From: Hemibagrus wyckioides
Taxonomy: Eukaryota; Chordata; Actinopteri; Siluriformes; Bagridae
Length of the DNA: 64,000 bases
Reading direction: 5' to 3'
Assembly: GCF_019097595.1 (NCBI RefSeq)
Contig: NC_080718.1
Coordinates: 16,327,157-16,391,156 of the forward strand
Part shown: positions 38,501-49,875 of the stretch, piece after piece
Numbering within the stretch: the stretch's first letter is position 1
Layout: each line of letters opens with the position of its first letter
Notes under the pieces: model-generated
Database searches by the model: none
Told to the model about the DNA's origin: nothing
Seen by the model: only the letters and a program-made list of their open reading frames with translations
Made by a program: the position numbers and the translations under genes

Positions 38501-41500
38501 CTGCTCCTGTAAAATCAGAGAAATGCAGACTAGCTTGGTTGTAGCCTATAATTTGGCCCTTGAAAGCATGCATTGTTGCAGTAGTGTGCCTTGATGTGTG
38601 CAGAGTATTCATGACAAAGAAAAAGCAGAGCGGAAAAAGAAGGCCGAGGCTGCTAAGCTTCACAGACAGAAGATCATGGCTCAGATATCTGACATGCAGA
38701 AGAACTTTATTGAAAGTCACAAGATGCTGTATGACAATGTGACTGAGAGTGGGAGTTTGGGTGAGCCAGTGTCCTCAACAGAGAGGTAAGGAAAAGTCTG
38801 CTCAAAAAACCTAGGAATAAAGCCCTGATACTGGGCACAATTTCAGGTCTGTTGTTGATTTCAGACATGGACAAAGTAATTTTTATTGTGGGGGCCAAAT
38901 TTGTGCTAAACGGAAGCAGTGAAAACACTCAAATGTTTGCACCCTGGTTTTTTTCAGCCAAGAAACTTGGTTGTTCTAGACACCTAAAAAAAATCTGCAG
39001 TACTAACCAACAGGGATTGTATCATTTGTCACAGAGACTTCCAAAGGCTATAGCCTGGCAGAATGATAGAATGCCAGTAAAAAAAAACAGTTTAGTTAAA
39101 GGTGTGCATTTTGCCCAGCAGTGTAATGGAGATGGAAAGTCGTGTGGCTGTGGGGCCTAAGCAGGGAGTGTATCCAACTGACTGGGAAACTCTTACCTGC
39201 ATCCTGTGTCAAGAGGAACAGGAAGTACAGCCTCAGGCTCCAGCTATGGTGCTTACTGCCTGTGTTCAGAGATCTACAGTTCTCACCCAATGCAGGGGCA
39301 AAACCCTTTCACAAGAAGGTATGAGATACCATTAAAACATGCTTCATGCTGAACCTTCAGTCTTAGGTTGCATTCTGAATATTAAATATTACGTCTTGTG
39401 TTTCTTTTGACAGAAAGCTTCTACCCCTTGTTCATGCCCCCTGATCTAGCTGTGGGTGTACACACTGGTAGCTGTGGGCATGTCATGCATGCCACCTGTT
39501 GGCAGAAGTAAGTGCATGCTAAAAGGTCATCTTATATTTGCATTATGTTTGCTTGTTAAGCAAGTTAAAGCCACATGAGATCTAGATTTTCATCTAGATA
39601 CACAAAAAATATTGATCCTTAGCGTTAATGTTTCTACATCATCTCTTTGCACAGATATTTTGAGGCGGTACAGAACAGCACTAGGAACCGGCTGCATACT
39701 GAGTTGATTGTAGACCTGCAAAATGGAGAGTACATGTGCCCTCTCTGCAACTGTCTTTGTAACACCGTGGTCCCCCTTGTTCCCATGGAGCCCTGCAAAC
39801 TTAACTAGTATGACCGCTCTGTGTACCACACAAATTTTTACACTTTCTTTGCCAAGTGTTTTTGCAGCAAGAGTGAAGGCTATCACAAAAAACCTGAATT
39901 CTTTTTGAGATGAATTCTCTTCCTCCTATTTAGTGAGAGTGCTGAGATGATTGGCCAGCTCCTTACTCTTCCTCGTTGGATACAAATAGTGCTTGCTCGG
40001 ACCAAGGGGCTCAGCGTTCTTCAGGGAGCTGGTGAGAATCTTCTCATGTTTTAAAGTAATAACTCACAATGCATTTCTTTTTGAACATTGTGAGTGTGTG
40101 TGTGTTTAGAAAATGCAACTCAGACAGGAAATGAGGAAAGTGGGTTGTTTGAGGACACACAGACTGACTTCCGGTCAATACTCAGCTTTGGAGTTCAGCC
40201 ACTGTGAGTCCCACTTTACTCTTTTATGAACTGGCAGTTTATTTATGCAGTGTATGCCATAGGCAGCACAACTATCAGAAGGTAAGTGTTTTTCTGTCTT
40301 TATTAGGCCAAAATACTCAAGCAGTATAATGGAAATGCTGGCAGTGTGTGCCACTACTGTGCACAGGGTGGGTCTTCAAACAGCACCCAATGAACTGTGC
40401 CCTTACATGCCTATCATGACTTGGAACACTTGTGCCTACACCATCCAGGCTACAGGTGAGAGGCTTTTCCCACTCACTTCATTACTGTCTTTGTCCTCTG
40501 TAGGCAGTACTTTGTTATTTCGTGTAATCAATGGCTTTGTTGTTCTCTGTAGAAAACATGCTACAGGAAGAGGGAAAGGCTCTGTTTGGATCTCTGCAGA
40601 ACAGACAGGTTGGGTTCTGACATTTCTGATCACTTGTGTGTAGTTTCTGGGTTTTTTTTGCACGATTATGAGGTGTGATGGATGTGATGTGTGTATTACA
40701 GTTGGCTGGTCTCAAAGCACTGGTACAATTCTCTGCTATTCAACGAATGAAGTGTTCTCAAAGTGTCATACAGAAATATTTTACAGACATGCTAGCAGGT
40801 AACACTGTCTGTGTGTGTGTGTGTGTGAGAGAGTGTTTACGTGCAAGAGAATAAAGGTTTCATTTCTGAGTGGTATTATTTATTGGAATTTTCTCGGTCT
40901 GTGTCTCCCTAGTATTGTTACCCGTGCCTAATGCAGAAAGCACACCCACAATATTAGAAGTAGATTTCTTTAATCTCTTGGTAAGTGTTGAACAGAATGT
41001 GTGTTTGGAATTGATAATTATAATTAAATCTGCAGCATATTTTAAACAGATTTATATTGCATTTTATGTTGACCTAAGGAAGCTGATTGATTCTTACTTC
41101 ATGAAGTAGTCCGTTAGAAAATGTTGTACTTCCACAGGTGGGGTTAGTCCTGTCTATACCTGTGTTGTACCAAGAGGAGAGTGTTGAACTGCAGCCTTCA
41201 GCAATCAGTACTGCTTATAATCATCTCCACCTAGTGCATCTGGTCACCATGGCCCACATAGTGCAGGTCCTTCTGTCATCACAGGGTAAAAAAATCCATT
41301 CACATACTCATATGATTGATTACTTTTCAGATGACTAATCCATGTGGACTTTCTGAAATCAGTATTAAAATATTACTATTACTGTGTTTTTATCTTTTCT
41401 GTGTAAATTTGAACAGACTTGAATGCAGGAGCAGTAGGAGGAGGAGATGCAGAGGAGGTCAGAGCAGCAGCAGCCCTTTATTCTACTGTATCACAGCATG

Positions 41501-43459
41501 TAGACTGGTGAGGCTGCCAAGTAATCAATTTAGCAGGCAGTGAATTCGTGGTAAATATTTTCACACGTTTAATTACTTATGTTTTTTCTCCTCTTCTACC
41601 TCCCTTTCTCCTCTCATTTCTCTCAGCCTGAAGTCTGGTGCATCTGCTTCCACGACTGTAGACACAGTGAAGAGAGGTGTTGTACCTTTCCTTCGCTGTG
41701 CTGCACTTTTCTTTCATTGCCTTACAGGAGTGCCCGCTCCAGAAGAGTTATCGAGTACTACAGGTGAAACACACAGTCATTCAACACACATGAACTCTTG
41801 ATGAAACATTGGCAGTTCCCAGAATCCATTTCCTCTTTCTCTTATTGCACAGTGTCCTGTGAGAGTCAGTTGCCCTTCCTGTGTAGTTACCTCGCTCTGC
41901 CCTGCAACCTGTTTCAGCTCTTCCAGGACCACCAGGACACTGCAGCAACCCTAATACAGAGGTATGACTTTCCAGTAAATCCCATTATATTACCTTTTTT
42001 CTTTTGAAGGTTTTTAACTATTATCATGGAAAGTGTAGACAACAGCATGATCTCCATACTTTTCTTTCTGTCTGTATTTCAGGTGGTGTGGGAATAAAGC
42101 TATATCAAATGCCCTGAAGGGAGAAATGCAAATCACCAGGTTAGTGCACACTCACACTTCTCTCTCTCTTTTTTTTTTTTTTTGCTTTTTCTCTTACACC
42201 CTGGAACTTTGTATAATTTTTTTTTTAACTAAACTAACACAGGTATCCACGGAAGAGAAACAGGTTAATAGATCTTCCTGAGGACTACATTGTGCTGCTT
42301 AACCAGGCCAGTCATTTTAGGTAAGTGAATTGCCTGATAACATAATTATATGTTAGAAGACCACAAACATGCCATACATATGTATGCATACTGGCGGCCA
42401 TAGGTAAATTACCATTACCATCCTTGATTGCATGATTAATTGAATAAATAATTTATTACATAGAATTATGAATGTAGTCCTGCTAATAACAGTACTTGTA
42501 TTTGTTATTGTTTTGGTCAAGCAATTCACTTTCTCTTCAGATGTCCAAACTCCTCGGACGATGAGCGGAAGCACCCGACACTGTGTCTCTTCTGTGGGGT
42601 CATGCTGTGCTCTCAGAACACATGCTGTCACGTGCCGCTGGATGGTGAGGAGGTTGGAGCTTGCACAGCCCACGCTGCCTCATGTGGAGCTGGAATTGGC
42701 ATGTTCCTCAGGTGAGGACACATCATCAATAGTTTTTGAGGAGTTTCTCTGAAAAATCGGCGAGTCCTTTCCATAACTGAGCATCGTAAATTCCTCTAAA
42801 TAACATGTTGGAAATGTTACTTCACTAATGATTTATTATTATTATTATTATTATTATTATGATTTTAAGAGGATGGTCTCTTATTTAGCTTCCAAAAATT
42901 CAGCAATATTTATAAATCACAAATGATAAATTTTGCTGAAATGAGAAAATACAATGTGGTTTCAATCTAAAGCATAATTTACTTATCAATAATTAAAGTA
43001 TTATAGATTATACCTATCTAGTGGGTATAAAAAGTAAAGGACAAATAAACTATGCTGACCTCATGTCTTAATGAACAGGGTGAGAGAGTGTGAGATTGTT
43101 CTGATGGCTAACAGGACACGTGGAAGCACATATCCAGCTCCTTACCTTGATGAGTATGGGGAAACAGATCCTCAGCTAAGGCAAGTCCAAATATGAAAGA
43201 TCAGATATAACTTTTTTTTAATTTAGCATTTAGGACATATGCAACAAATCTGTTATTAATTAGTTATTTTTTATAAGAGAGATATTGCTGATGTAGTTTT
43301 GTTATCTGTCACGCTAGACGTGGAAATCCACTGCATCTGTGCCCAGAGCGCTACAGGAAGCTGCACCAGCTGTGGCATCAACACTGCATCCTTGAGGAGA
43401 TTGCCCGCAGTGTGGAGATGCTCAGTACCATGTTCGGTATTGAGTGGCAGATTCTCTGA
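25874..43459 (+). CDS. ubr1: E3 ubiquitin-protein ligase UBR1 (N-recognin)
   Basis: Binds destabilising N-termini and, with a RAD6-type E2, ubiquitinates N-degron substrates in the cytosol. Forty-seven in-phase exons, 1735 aa (human 1749 aa): 25874-25918, 27788-28053, 28347-28425, 28514-28615, 31031-31158, 31312-31450, 31585-31647, 31740-31863, 32170-32277, 32699-32787, 32873-32971, 33145-33302, 33386-33485, 33579-33707, 33784-33964, 34110-34171, 34281-34391, 35127-35192, 35274-35375, 36483-36546, 36684-36808, 36944-36996, 37129-37231, 37306-37354, 37465-37619, 37793-37892, 37986-38089, 38179-38259, 38604-38785, 39122-39318, 39414-39507, 39655-39807, 39934-40031, 40110-40203, 40307-40455, 40553-40608, 40702-40798, 40913-40980, 41138-41285, 41417-41507, 41627-41763, 41853-41961, 42083-42139, 42243-42320, 42541-42711, 43079-43180, 43318-43459. 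UBR box at residues 90-157 ([27 protein letters not shown]); ClpS-like [16 protein letters not shown] near 218-234; RING-H2 about 1078-1196 ([24 protein letters not shown]); the C-terminal cap is complete. [20 protein letters not shown] and other stretches fit UBR1, not UBR2. Three introns use GC donors. Confidence 0.97.
26397..26454. repeat. (TA)n microsatellite in ubr1 intron 1
   Basis: An almost pure run of about 29 TA dinucleotides. The ORFs through it are artefacts. Confidence 0.95.
27017..27440 (+). mobile_element. Internally deleted Tc1-like copy with an inverted minisatellite insert (ubr1 intron 1)
   Basis: The left part (GATCAGGCATAACATTATG to ctatcaaatgtg) matches the element at 13711; the right part (acttgaaagatctgcagcta, ccagataccacagcacacct) is the 3' region of the same family. 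Between them, 27235-27296, three units of the type CCTTTAAGCCCTGTAAGT stand in the opposite orientation to the equivalent transposase stretch (TTACAGGACTT) at about 27331. It was probably produced by a fold-back or template-switch event. Confidence 0.6.
29543..29573. repeat. (CTGT)n microsatellite
   Basis: About eight perfect tetranucleotide units. Confidence 0.95.
30690..30925 (+). mobile_element. Decayed 3' fragment of a Tc1-like transposase (ubr1 intron 4)
   Basis: Readable phrases are ggaagaacttgagtggc, ctgacctcagcctcactaaa and ccttcgggtggaactggaac, corresponding to the W-x-S-P-D-L-N-P ... F-G-x-E-L part of Tc1 transposases. The same family fragment recurs at 61000-61310 near tmem179. 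Fully degenerate. Confidence 0.55.
35540..36275. mobile_element. Non-autonomous DNA repeats in ubr1 intron 19, with a long hairpin
   Basis: The first part (about 35580-35690, cgggacgtttcactactcat) and the second part (from about 35710: tttactcacccccttgtcat, aaacatttcaggatttttct, gaagggtcttatctagcc) match widespread fish repeat phrases that I recall as non-autonomous DNA transposons. The ends show loosely inverted phrases (aaaggataattcatttcc against gaagtgaacttctctttta). A hairpin with arms of about 29 bp lies at 36105-36189. Exact family not assigned. Confidence 0.5.
37060..37110. repeat. (TTTA)n microsatellite
   Basis: Imperfect tetranucleotide run immediately before ubr1 exon 23, inside the intron; the acceptor (ttgtacag, ending at 37128) remains intact. 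Confidence 0.9.
42830..42860. repeat. (ATT)n microsatellite
   Basis: About nine trinucleotide units in ubr1 intron 45. Confidence 0.9.
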
Positions 43460-43700
43460 TCTCAGGAGGAGGACACTCCCTCATTATCTTTCAAATGTCC
43501 TTTGGGTGCTTTTGCCAAGTAATGTTTTTTTTTTCTTTCAGCATTTAAAATAGAAGTGTCTGGAAAATGGCAATGGCAGCAGCACGGGATAATCAGAAGG
43601 GCTGTTTGCTTTTTAATCTTGTTTTCGGTTTATTTCAGCTTTGCATCCTGATGCTTATTACTGTGAATTAAAGAAACAATACATGCTCATTCTTCTACAG
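43460..43700 (+). other. ubr1: ubr1 3' UTR
   Basis: Follows the TGA at 43457-43459. An ATTAAA variant poly(A) signal lies at 43667-43672. The UTR would be about 230 nt. Confidence 0.45.
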
Positions 43701-45676
43701 CTCTGGCTGTTTCCCCGTTTAGGGGATTGAGTTGTTTCTGTTGTTTACGAGTGTCAAGAGTCGGAAAAAAAAAAAGAAAAAGTGAGACAGCTTTCTATTG
43801 TCTTACTCGTGTATGCACTTTTTTTTTTTTTTTGCAGAAAATGCTTCCGGTTCTTTTGTGTAATTGCTCACCTAGTTCTCATCATCTTTACCTATGGACT
43901 TGTCACGTTTTCTCTGTACTGTGTGAAAAACGGCATCACTGAGAATATAGTATACTTAATGTATGTCCATTTGGCAAGTTATTTTGCCAATTTAATTGTT
44001 TACTTCCAGCACAGTGTAAGCTATGTTTTTCCACATATGATATAATACAGAAACAAGTATATAATAAAAAGATAAAAATGTATATTTTACTATAAAATAC
44101 AACAATCAAACAAGGGAAATCAGTTCTACACAAACAGTTCCAAGTTGATAATGATCCCAAAAAATACAGCAAATACAGGTACATGTTTCATACAGTATAT
44201 ATGTATTTAATTATGTACTGTTTTATAAAGTGGTCAGATGGTCAGATTCATGGTTGTATTAACCTCTCATTACTTACTGCATCTTTTCACATCATTTACA
44301 TCAGATGAATTAAAGCTGAAATTATAAATGGTCTAATTCCGAAGTTGCTTGTGTGCATTGCTTGTTATTTTCTGGCTATAAAAAAATAAAATGCTATGAA
44401 AATTTTCTTATGTACTTAATGATAGGGCCATTACATTATGCTATGTTATAGTCACCCTATTACATACTATATGAAATAGTACATACTAAAAACTAAAACA
44501 GTTTTTAGTTACTAAAAACAAACTAAAAATAGTACATAAAAAGTACATACTACAGAGGCATTTAACATTTCTTTCCAGAATAAGATGAGTAAATATATAA
44601 ATACAATACTGTGTTTCTGAACAACACTATCTCAAAGGGAACTACTATATTATTCATGCTTAGTTATTCTGTTTTTTTGTGAACCCTGCCATCTTGCATA
44701 TTGAGTCACGTAAGAATTGCAAAATGGCGTGCCTTGGCTTACATCAGATGTCTAAACAACAGGGTTTAGCAAGTCTGATTAGTATTTCAATGAAACTGTA
44801 AAGTTACTGTAAAAAAAAAACAAAAAAAAAAGTAACCTTCACAGGCTTATGGTGTTTTACGCTTTAAATGTTTTCAGCAGGATAACAATTTACAACGTAA
44901 AGCCATTCCAGCCATACATTATCTTCAATATGTGTGACAAACGACATCTTCCAAATGTCTCCTTATCTCACATGATGCTGCATTTTCGTTCTTCTAGGTC
45001 TCTCCTGGACTTTCTTCTGGATTTCATCATCATAAAAGTTCTATATATATATTTTAATGATGTATATATTTTTTTTTAACCAAAGTGGCATTACTTTAAA
45101 AAAAAAGGAAAGCCTGTGAATTAAAATTCCCAATGATATTTCTAATTTCTGCAATAAAACCAATTAAGGTAAGTGCCTCTAAGATTAAAGCATAAAAAGT
45201 GTTAATTGAAACCATTCAAGTATTGCAGTATGTTTCGTTCAGTAGTGTTGTGTTCATACTTGGGTATAAACAAGAGGCTTTGGAGGTAGTTTCTTACCAG
45301 CATTCCTATTTCACCACTGAGGTGAAGGCACACATTTGAGATCAAATACAGTTAATTCTGTTCTAAATAATCAATCATGTTGATTTCACACTGATTCATG
45401 GTGCATCTACATTGCTGGTGGATTATAAGGCTATGAAAGCAGTATGTAAAATGAGAAATATATTGTAGTGGAGGCATTCTCAAAATCATTCAGACTGAAG
45501 TGTAATCAGAGTGAATTGATTCTTTATGTAGCATCAAATCTCATGTTTTATGTTTTAAGTTGCTTTATGCTTACTCTGTTTCACATAAGATTTGAAAAAT
45601 GAGTCGTCTTTAATAAAGCTCTTTTGTCTGATAGTAATGTTTTAGATAACATGCACAGGACTGCACAGGGATAAGG
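43701..45676. other. Convergent intergenic spacer between ubr1 and the peripherin-like gene
   Basis: AT-rich. A short inverted repeat (actaaaaactaaaacag then tttttagttact, about 44485-44512) sits among repeated agtacatact phrases, suggesting edges of an unclassified MITE. The last few hundred bases probably include the peripherin-like 3' UTR. No gene is seen. Confidence 0.4.
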
Positions 45677-47194
45677 TTAACTGACCAGAGGAATCTGCTT
45701 TGGAGGTACGTTATCAGGACCATAGTATGCTGTAGATGGCCTGTTTACATTGGGGTCCCCATTTTCAGCCTCAATCTTATTTCCCTTGCCCAGGTTTTTT
45801 ATGATGTTGAAGCTAGAGCGTGCAGTCTCTGCGAAGCTGTTCTCCAACAGCCATCCTTCTGATTCAGATTCGGGGTCTCCTTGAAGCAGGACGTTCTCTA
45901 GGGCTGTTTGCAAGTACCGGACACCGGTCAGCACAGAGAGCTATTGTTATAGAGAGAGAATGTGGAGAAGGAAGCTGCTTTAGGTAGGTTAGTTTGATAG
46001 TGGAAAATAAACAGGTGAGGGATACTATATATGTATATGTTACTTGTATAATAGCTTTCTATGCTAGTAGTCTCATATAAATGGAGTATTTACGTGAGAC
46101 ACAAGGCCACTGGATGTTGATGGCTTAGTAAAGATTATATTGTGATTATAAGAGGGAACATTTAAGGAAAGCCCATGACACACCTTCCTTGGTTTTTAGA
46201 GAAAAGGTCTATTGTAAAATAGACATTAATACAACCAAAAAACTGAGAAATGATTAAAAAAATAAGCAAATACCAACCTCAAAGAGCCAAATGAGAAGCA
46301 CTATAAGGCCGACTGAGCGCATTATATAGGTGAAGTATTCCACCAAAGCCTGGTGACAGCCTTTACTCCACAAGTTGAGCTCATCTGTCTGGTAATCGTA
46401 GCTAAAGTGAGCGGAGTTGTTGGTGATTTGATACTGAATGCATGGTCGAGGAGAGTTGACGTTACAGCAACTGAAAGGTACCCCATCAACCAAGTACTTT
46501 CCTTCCACGTTGCTACGTAAACGGCTGCAAAGAAAATGGAGGTCAAGTGACTGATCAACGTCAAGTAAATCATGCTTATCTCTCATTTCAAGTTTTTAAA
46601 AAATCTTACATACTCCACCACTTCCCGCTTGGACATGTCCAGGTAACGAGTGCTAATCCATTGAATCTGGAACCAATCCCTGTGGCCTGCATTACCGCAA
46701 CACTGGAACTGGATCTGCAGCAGGTCAACAGTGCTTTTAAGGAAGCAACGGCCTGGTGTGTCTGTATCTTTATAGAAGCGTATAGCATCTTGTAGGCCCA
46801 GTGCTAGGGATTCCTTCAGTTCCCCATGCATGGTGTAGCACATCAGTGCCCCGACCAGCACACATAGGGTGAAGAAGAATGTGCAAATTATATAAGGAAG
46901 CATCAAAAGCTTCCAGCGCAAGAACTTGTTGGTGTCTACGCAGTCGTAGCAGATCTTTCCTCCAACAAAATTTATCACACAGGCTATCAGCCCCACTGCA
47001 ATTAGCATATCTGGTACAGAATGAACTTCCTGCTTAGCCAGTAGCTCTCTTCTCTTGTTAATCTCCACTTTTAGGAAAAGGCCCAGACTAAACAGGATGA
47101 GGCCCGTCACCACCGAGATCCAGTTCAGCAACCACAGCACTTGGGCAAGCCTGTCTCTCTGGGTTTTAGTGAATCTTACTCGTAGAACAGCCAT
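45677..47194 (-). CDS. prph2l: Peripherin-2-like photoreceptor tetraspanin
   Basis: Peripherin-2 family tetraspanins shape the rims of photoreceptor outer-segment discs. Exons 47194-46614 (581 nt), 46524-46278 (247 nt) and 45940-45677 give 363 aa; the first two coding lengths equal those of human PRPH2. Four membrane segments (about 19-41, 61-79, 98-120 and 260-280) flank the large D2 loop. Cys150, which in PRPH2 makes the intermolecular disulfide, is present, as are the CCG motif (165-167), Arg172, PFSCCN and the glycosylation sequon at Asn229. The C-tail keeps [10 protein letters not shown]. It aligns with PRPH2 without gaps through exon 1, but many exon-1 residues differ, and it sits beside ubr1 rather than ubr2, so a non-mammalian PRPH2 paralogue is favoured. 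It could instead be a diverged prph2 duplicate. The exon 2 donor (GTTGGT) is weak. Confidence 0.9.
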
Positions 47195-47524
47195 TTTGGA
47201 TAGCTTCCTCAGGCTTCAGTTTTGTAGACTATTTAAAAATAATACGAGTGGGGAAACCAGTTGATTTTGATGAGATACCAGGAAATGTTGAAGAGGGCAT
47301 TAAGAAGAAATATATGTTGCCATCAAAGCAGCATTTTCAAAAGCGAGGCATTTGCTTGCTTAAATAAATCAAGGAAGGCTAGATACAAACAGAATAATAG
47401 TCTGTCCATATGCAAGATTTTATATGGTGATTTTGGGAATACATAGGTTTGTCTATTTGGGAAGCAGATGTAGGCCTGGTTTGTTCTGTTTTTCTTCAAG
47501 TAATCTGAAAGATGTTCACATGCT

Positions 47525-47548
47525 TACACACACACACACACACACACA
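47525..47548. repeat. (AC)n microsatellite
   Basis: About twelve AC units upstream of the peripherin-like gene. Confidence 0.9.
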
Positions 47549-48042
47549 AGCAACAGAAAATGCAAGTTAGTTCACATGCCAGTTTTCTTCAATAGAGTTT
47601 GTTTTGATTTTGTATTGACAATTTGTCATGTATTTTTCAATCATTTATCACTATGACAGCATATTAAGCTTAAAAACGAAATATTTTTCAGCTTCATAAA
47701 TTGTGCACTACTAAGAACTGACAAATTCTGGACAAATTCTCGACAAATCCACAAAGCTTCAGCAGAGTAGCTCAAACAGATCTCACTTTCACTCACACTT
47801 CCAGGCGTTTGGCCAGACATGCTTGAAAATGATCCTTATAGAATTAGCAGTAGCAGTAAACACTTTGATACTCACCCAGACATGTCTGCTTTCCTCTTGC
47901 TTCATTTTTCATCAAACTTTACATGTCAGGTTGATTCTCTACTCATAATCAGATATTCCCTGTTTCTTTCTAAGCATGTTGCATGTTGATTGTTCAGAGA
48001 AACTGATGTGTCTGTGAGATATTGTTACAGGCCCAGGCTGTA

Positions 48043-48064
48043 TAATCTCCTGTAATCACTAATC
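48043..48064. promoter_or_regulatory. Cluster of three TAATC (CRX/OTX-type) motifs upstream of the peripherin-like gene
   Basis: TAATC occurs at 48043, 48053 and 48060, that is three times in 22 bp, about 850 bp upstream of the minus-strand ATG at 47194. CRX/OTX homeodomains bind TAATCC/TAATCT and drive photoreceptor genes. Here the motifs read TAATCT, TAATCA and TAATCA, so affinity is uncertain. Function is inferred. Confidence 0.3.
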
Positions 48065-48519
48065 AGCCCAGTTGGATTTGGCAGAGAACCTTCTGTCACC
48101 AACACAAATCTCACTGATGTACTGCAGTATATGAGTGTGATAAGAGTAGTGTCAGTAAGAGTACAGGAAACGATCTGGGTTTCAGGATGCACTGTTTATA
48201 GCTTTCAGATATAAAATAGTTATTTATTGTATGGGGCATGTAATTATTTCTCAGCTCATTTTAGCAGAATGGTTTTTTATAAAGTTTGAATTGAAAATAA
48301 ATATTAAATTGAAAATAAACTGTACTGGCTTATAAAGGCATATTTTTTTAAAATGTTTTTTTACAGTACTACAAAAATGAATACGGATAAATGAGGGCTC
48401 TTGTGTGCCATTTTAATTCAGTTTAACCACCTTTAACAAACAGTAGCAACTTAATGTAAATGTTTTATGTAGGAGTATCAATCTTTTTACATCATTTGGA
48501 GACATGTATGGCATATGTT

Positions 48520-48522
<3 letters not shown>

Positions 48523-48577
<55 letters not shown>
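48523..48577. repeat. (TA)n microsatellite
   Basis: About 27 TA units followed by (TTTTA)n. Confidence 0.95.
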
Positions 48578-48582
<5 letters not shown>

Positions 48583-48639
48583 ATTTTATTTTATTTTTCC
48601 ATTTATACACAGCTCTCAATAGGGTTACATTAGCTAAAT

Positions 48640-49570
48640 AGGGTTAAATGTCTGGACCTTGATGTGTCCATTCCAACATCTTTTTTTCTTTAGTCCTTCA
48701 AATGCTGATTTGCAGGTGTAATTAATATCATTGTCCTGTTCCATGACTCAATTTTGATCCAGTATAAGCTGCTGGACAGATGGCCTTACATTTGTCTAAT
48801 GAATATTCTGGTAGTGGACTTCATCATTATCTGAAAGTTTCTTATGTTGTGAATCTGAAACACAAGCCCAAATTATCACAGTTGGTATGAGGTGTTTGTG
48901 GTGATTTTTAACCAAATGTCACCACTTTGGTCTCATCAGTCCAAAGGATGTTGTTCCAGAACATTTGTGGTTTGTTAAGATGTTGTACTGCCATAGTCTT
49001 TTTGGGGAGAATAGTCTTTTCCTACCCTTCCATGAAAGCCAAAGCTTGAATGGAAAGCCTTTTTTTCTGATTTTATTGTAATGAACATAAAAGCTCTTAC
49101 ACCTCTTATATCTCGTGGCATTAAACAGTCTGAACTTGGACTGAATTTGCTGGGATTCCCACTCTTGGGAAGACTGGTAGCTCTTTTGACAGCTCTCCAT
49201 TTGTAAACAATCCTTCTCACTGTAGAATTGTGAAATTCAATTTGTTTGGAGATGGCCTTATAATGCTTCCAAAATTGATGAGCAACAACAGTTGCTTTTC
49301 TGTTGTCATGGCATATGTCCTTTCTTCATGGCATGATGCAGACACACTTTTTTGATGATTCTTTTATCATGTGCATTTCAATAACACCTGGCTGCTCATT
49401 TCTCTCTTTATGGTTGTGGAAGTAGGAAGGGTGTACTTATTTTTTCACATCTTATTACTGAGCGTTGGTGTACTGTTTTGGAGAAAAATGTCAGTTTTTT
49501 CCCTTTTTGTTTGTATACAGAAGTTGGTAAGGATTACACAATTGTTATCTAGTCCCAAATAAATAAAAAC
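48640..49570 (-). mobile_element. Decayed DNA-transposon repeat
   Basis: Phrases such as ccactttggtctcatcagtc and aaaggatgttgttccagaac are familiar from fish DNA-transposon repeats and are probably antisense coding relics. No intact frame; family not assigned. Ends are uncertain. Confidence 0.45.
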
Positions 49571-49875
49571 AGAATTTGAAGAAGGGTGCACTTTTTACCA
49601 TGACCAAATAATAAAATGATCATCCCAGCCATTCCAGCTTAGTAATTTGTAATAAGTTATATGATGTTTCTCTGAAATGCGTTCACTAGGCTCATTGATT
49701 TGCCAGTTGTGAGGCTCACAATACACTGATATATTAGAAGGTTGCTTCAGATCCTTAATCTTTGTATCACCTGTGTGACATTTGTTCATCCATGTAAAGT
49801 TTCACACATGTATTACGCTCTTTCATGTTACATGCATATTTCATTTAATACCCCCCTCATACAGCCAACAGAATT

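Larger units (their letters stand above)
47195..49864. other. Divergent intergenic region between the peripherin-like and ELYS-like genes
   Basis: Contains the presumed peripherin-like promoter side (47195-48100), an (AC)n run at 47525-47548, a TAATC cluster at 48043-48064, a long (TA)n run at 48523-48577 and a DNA repeat at 48640-49570. No exon encoding the ELYS beta-propeller could be found here. Confidence 0.5.

Noticed and set aside
25874..43459. Identification as UBR2
   Set aside because: Neighbouring peripherin and BICRA-family genes suggest UBR2 by human synteny, but many stretches fit UBR1 (for example [13 protein letters not shown] and the RING region), as does the 47-exon structure.
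48640..49570. Beta-propeller exons of the ELYS-like gene
   Set aside because: The only coding-like phrases here are antisense transposon relics; no ELYS N-terminal motif is found on the plus strand.
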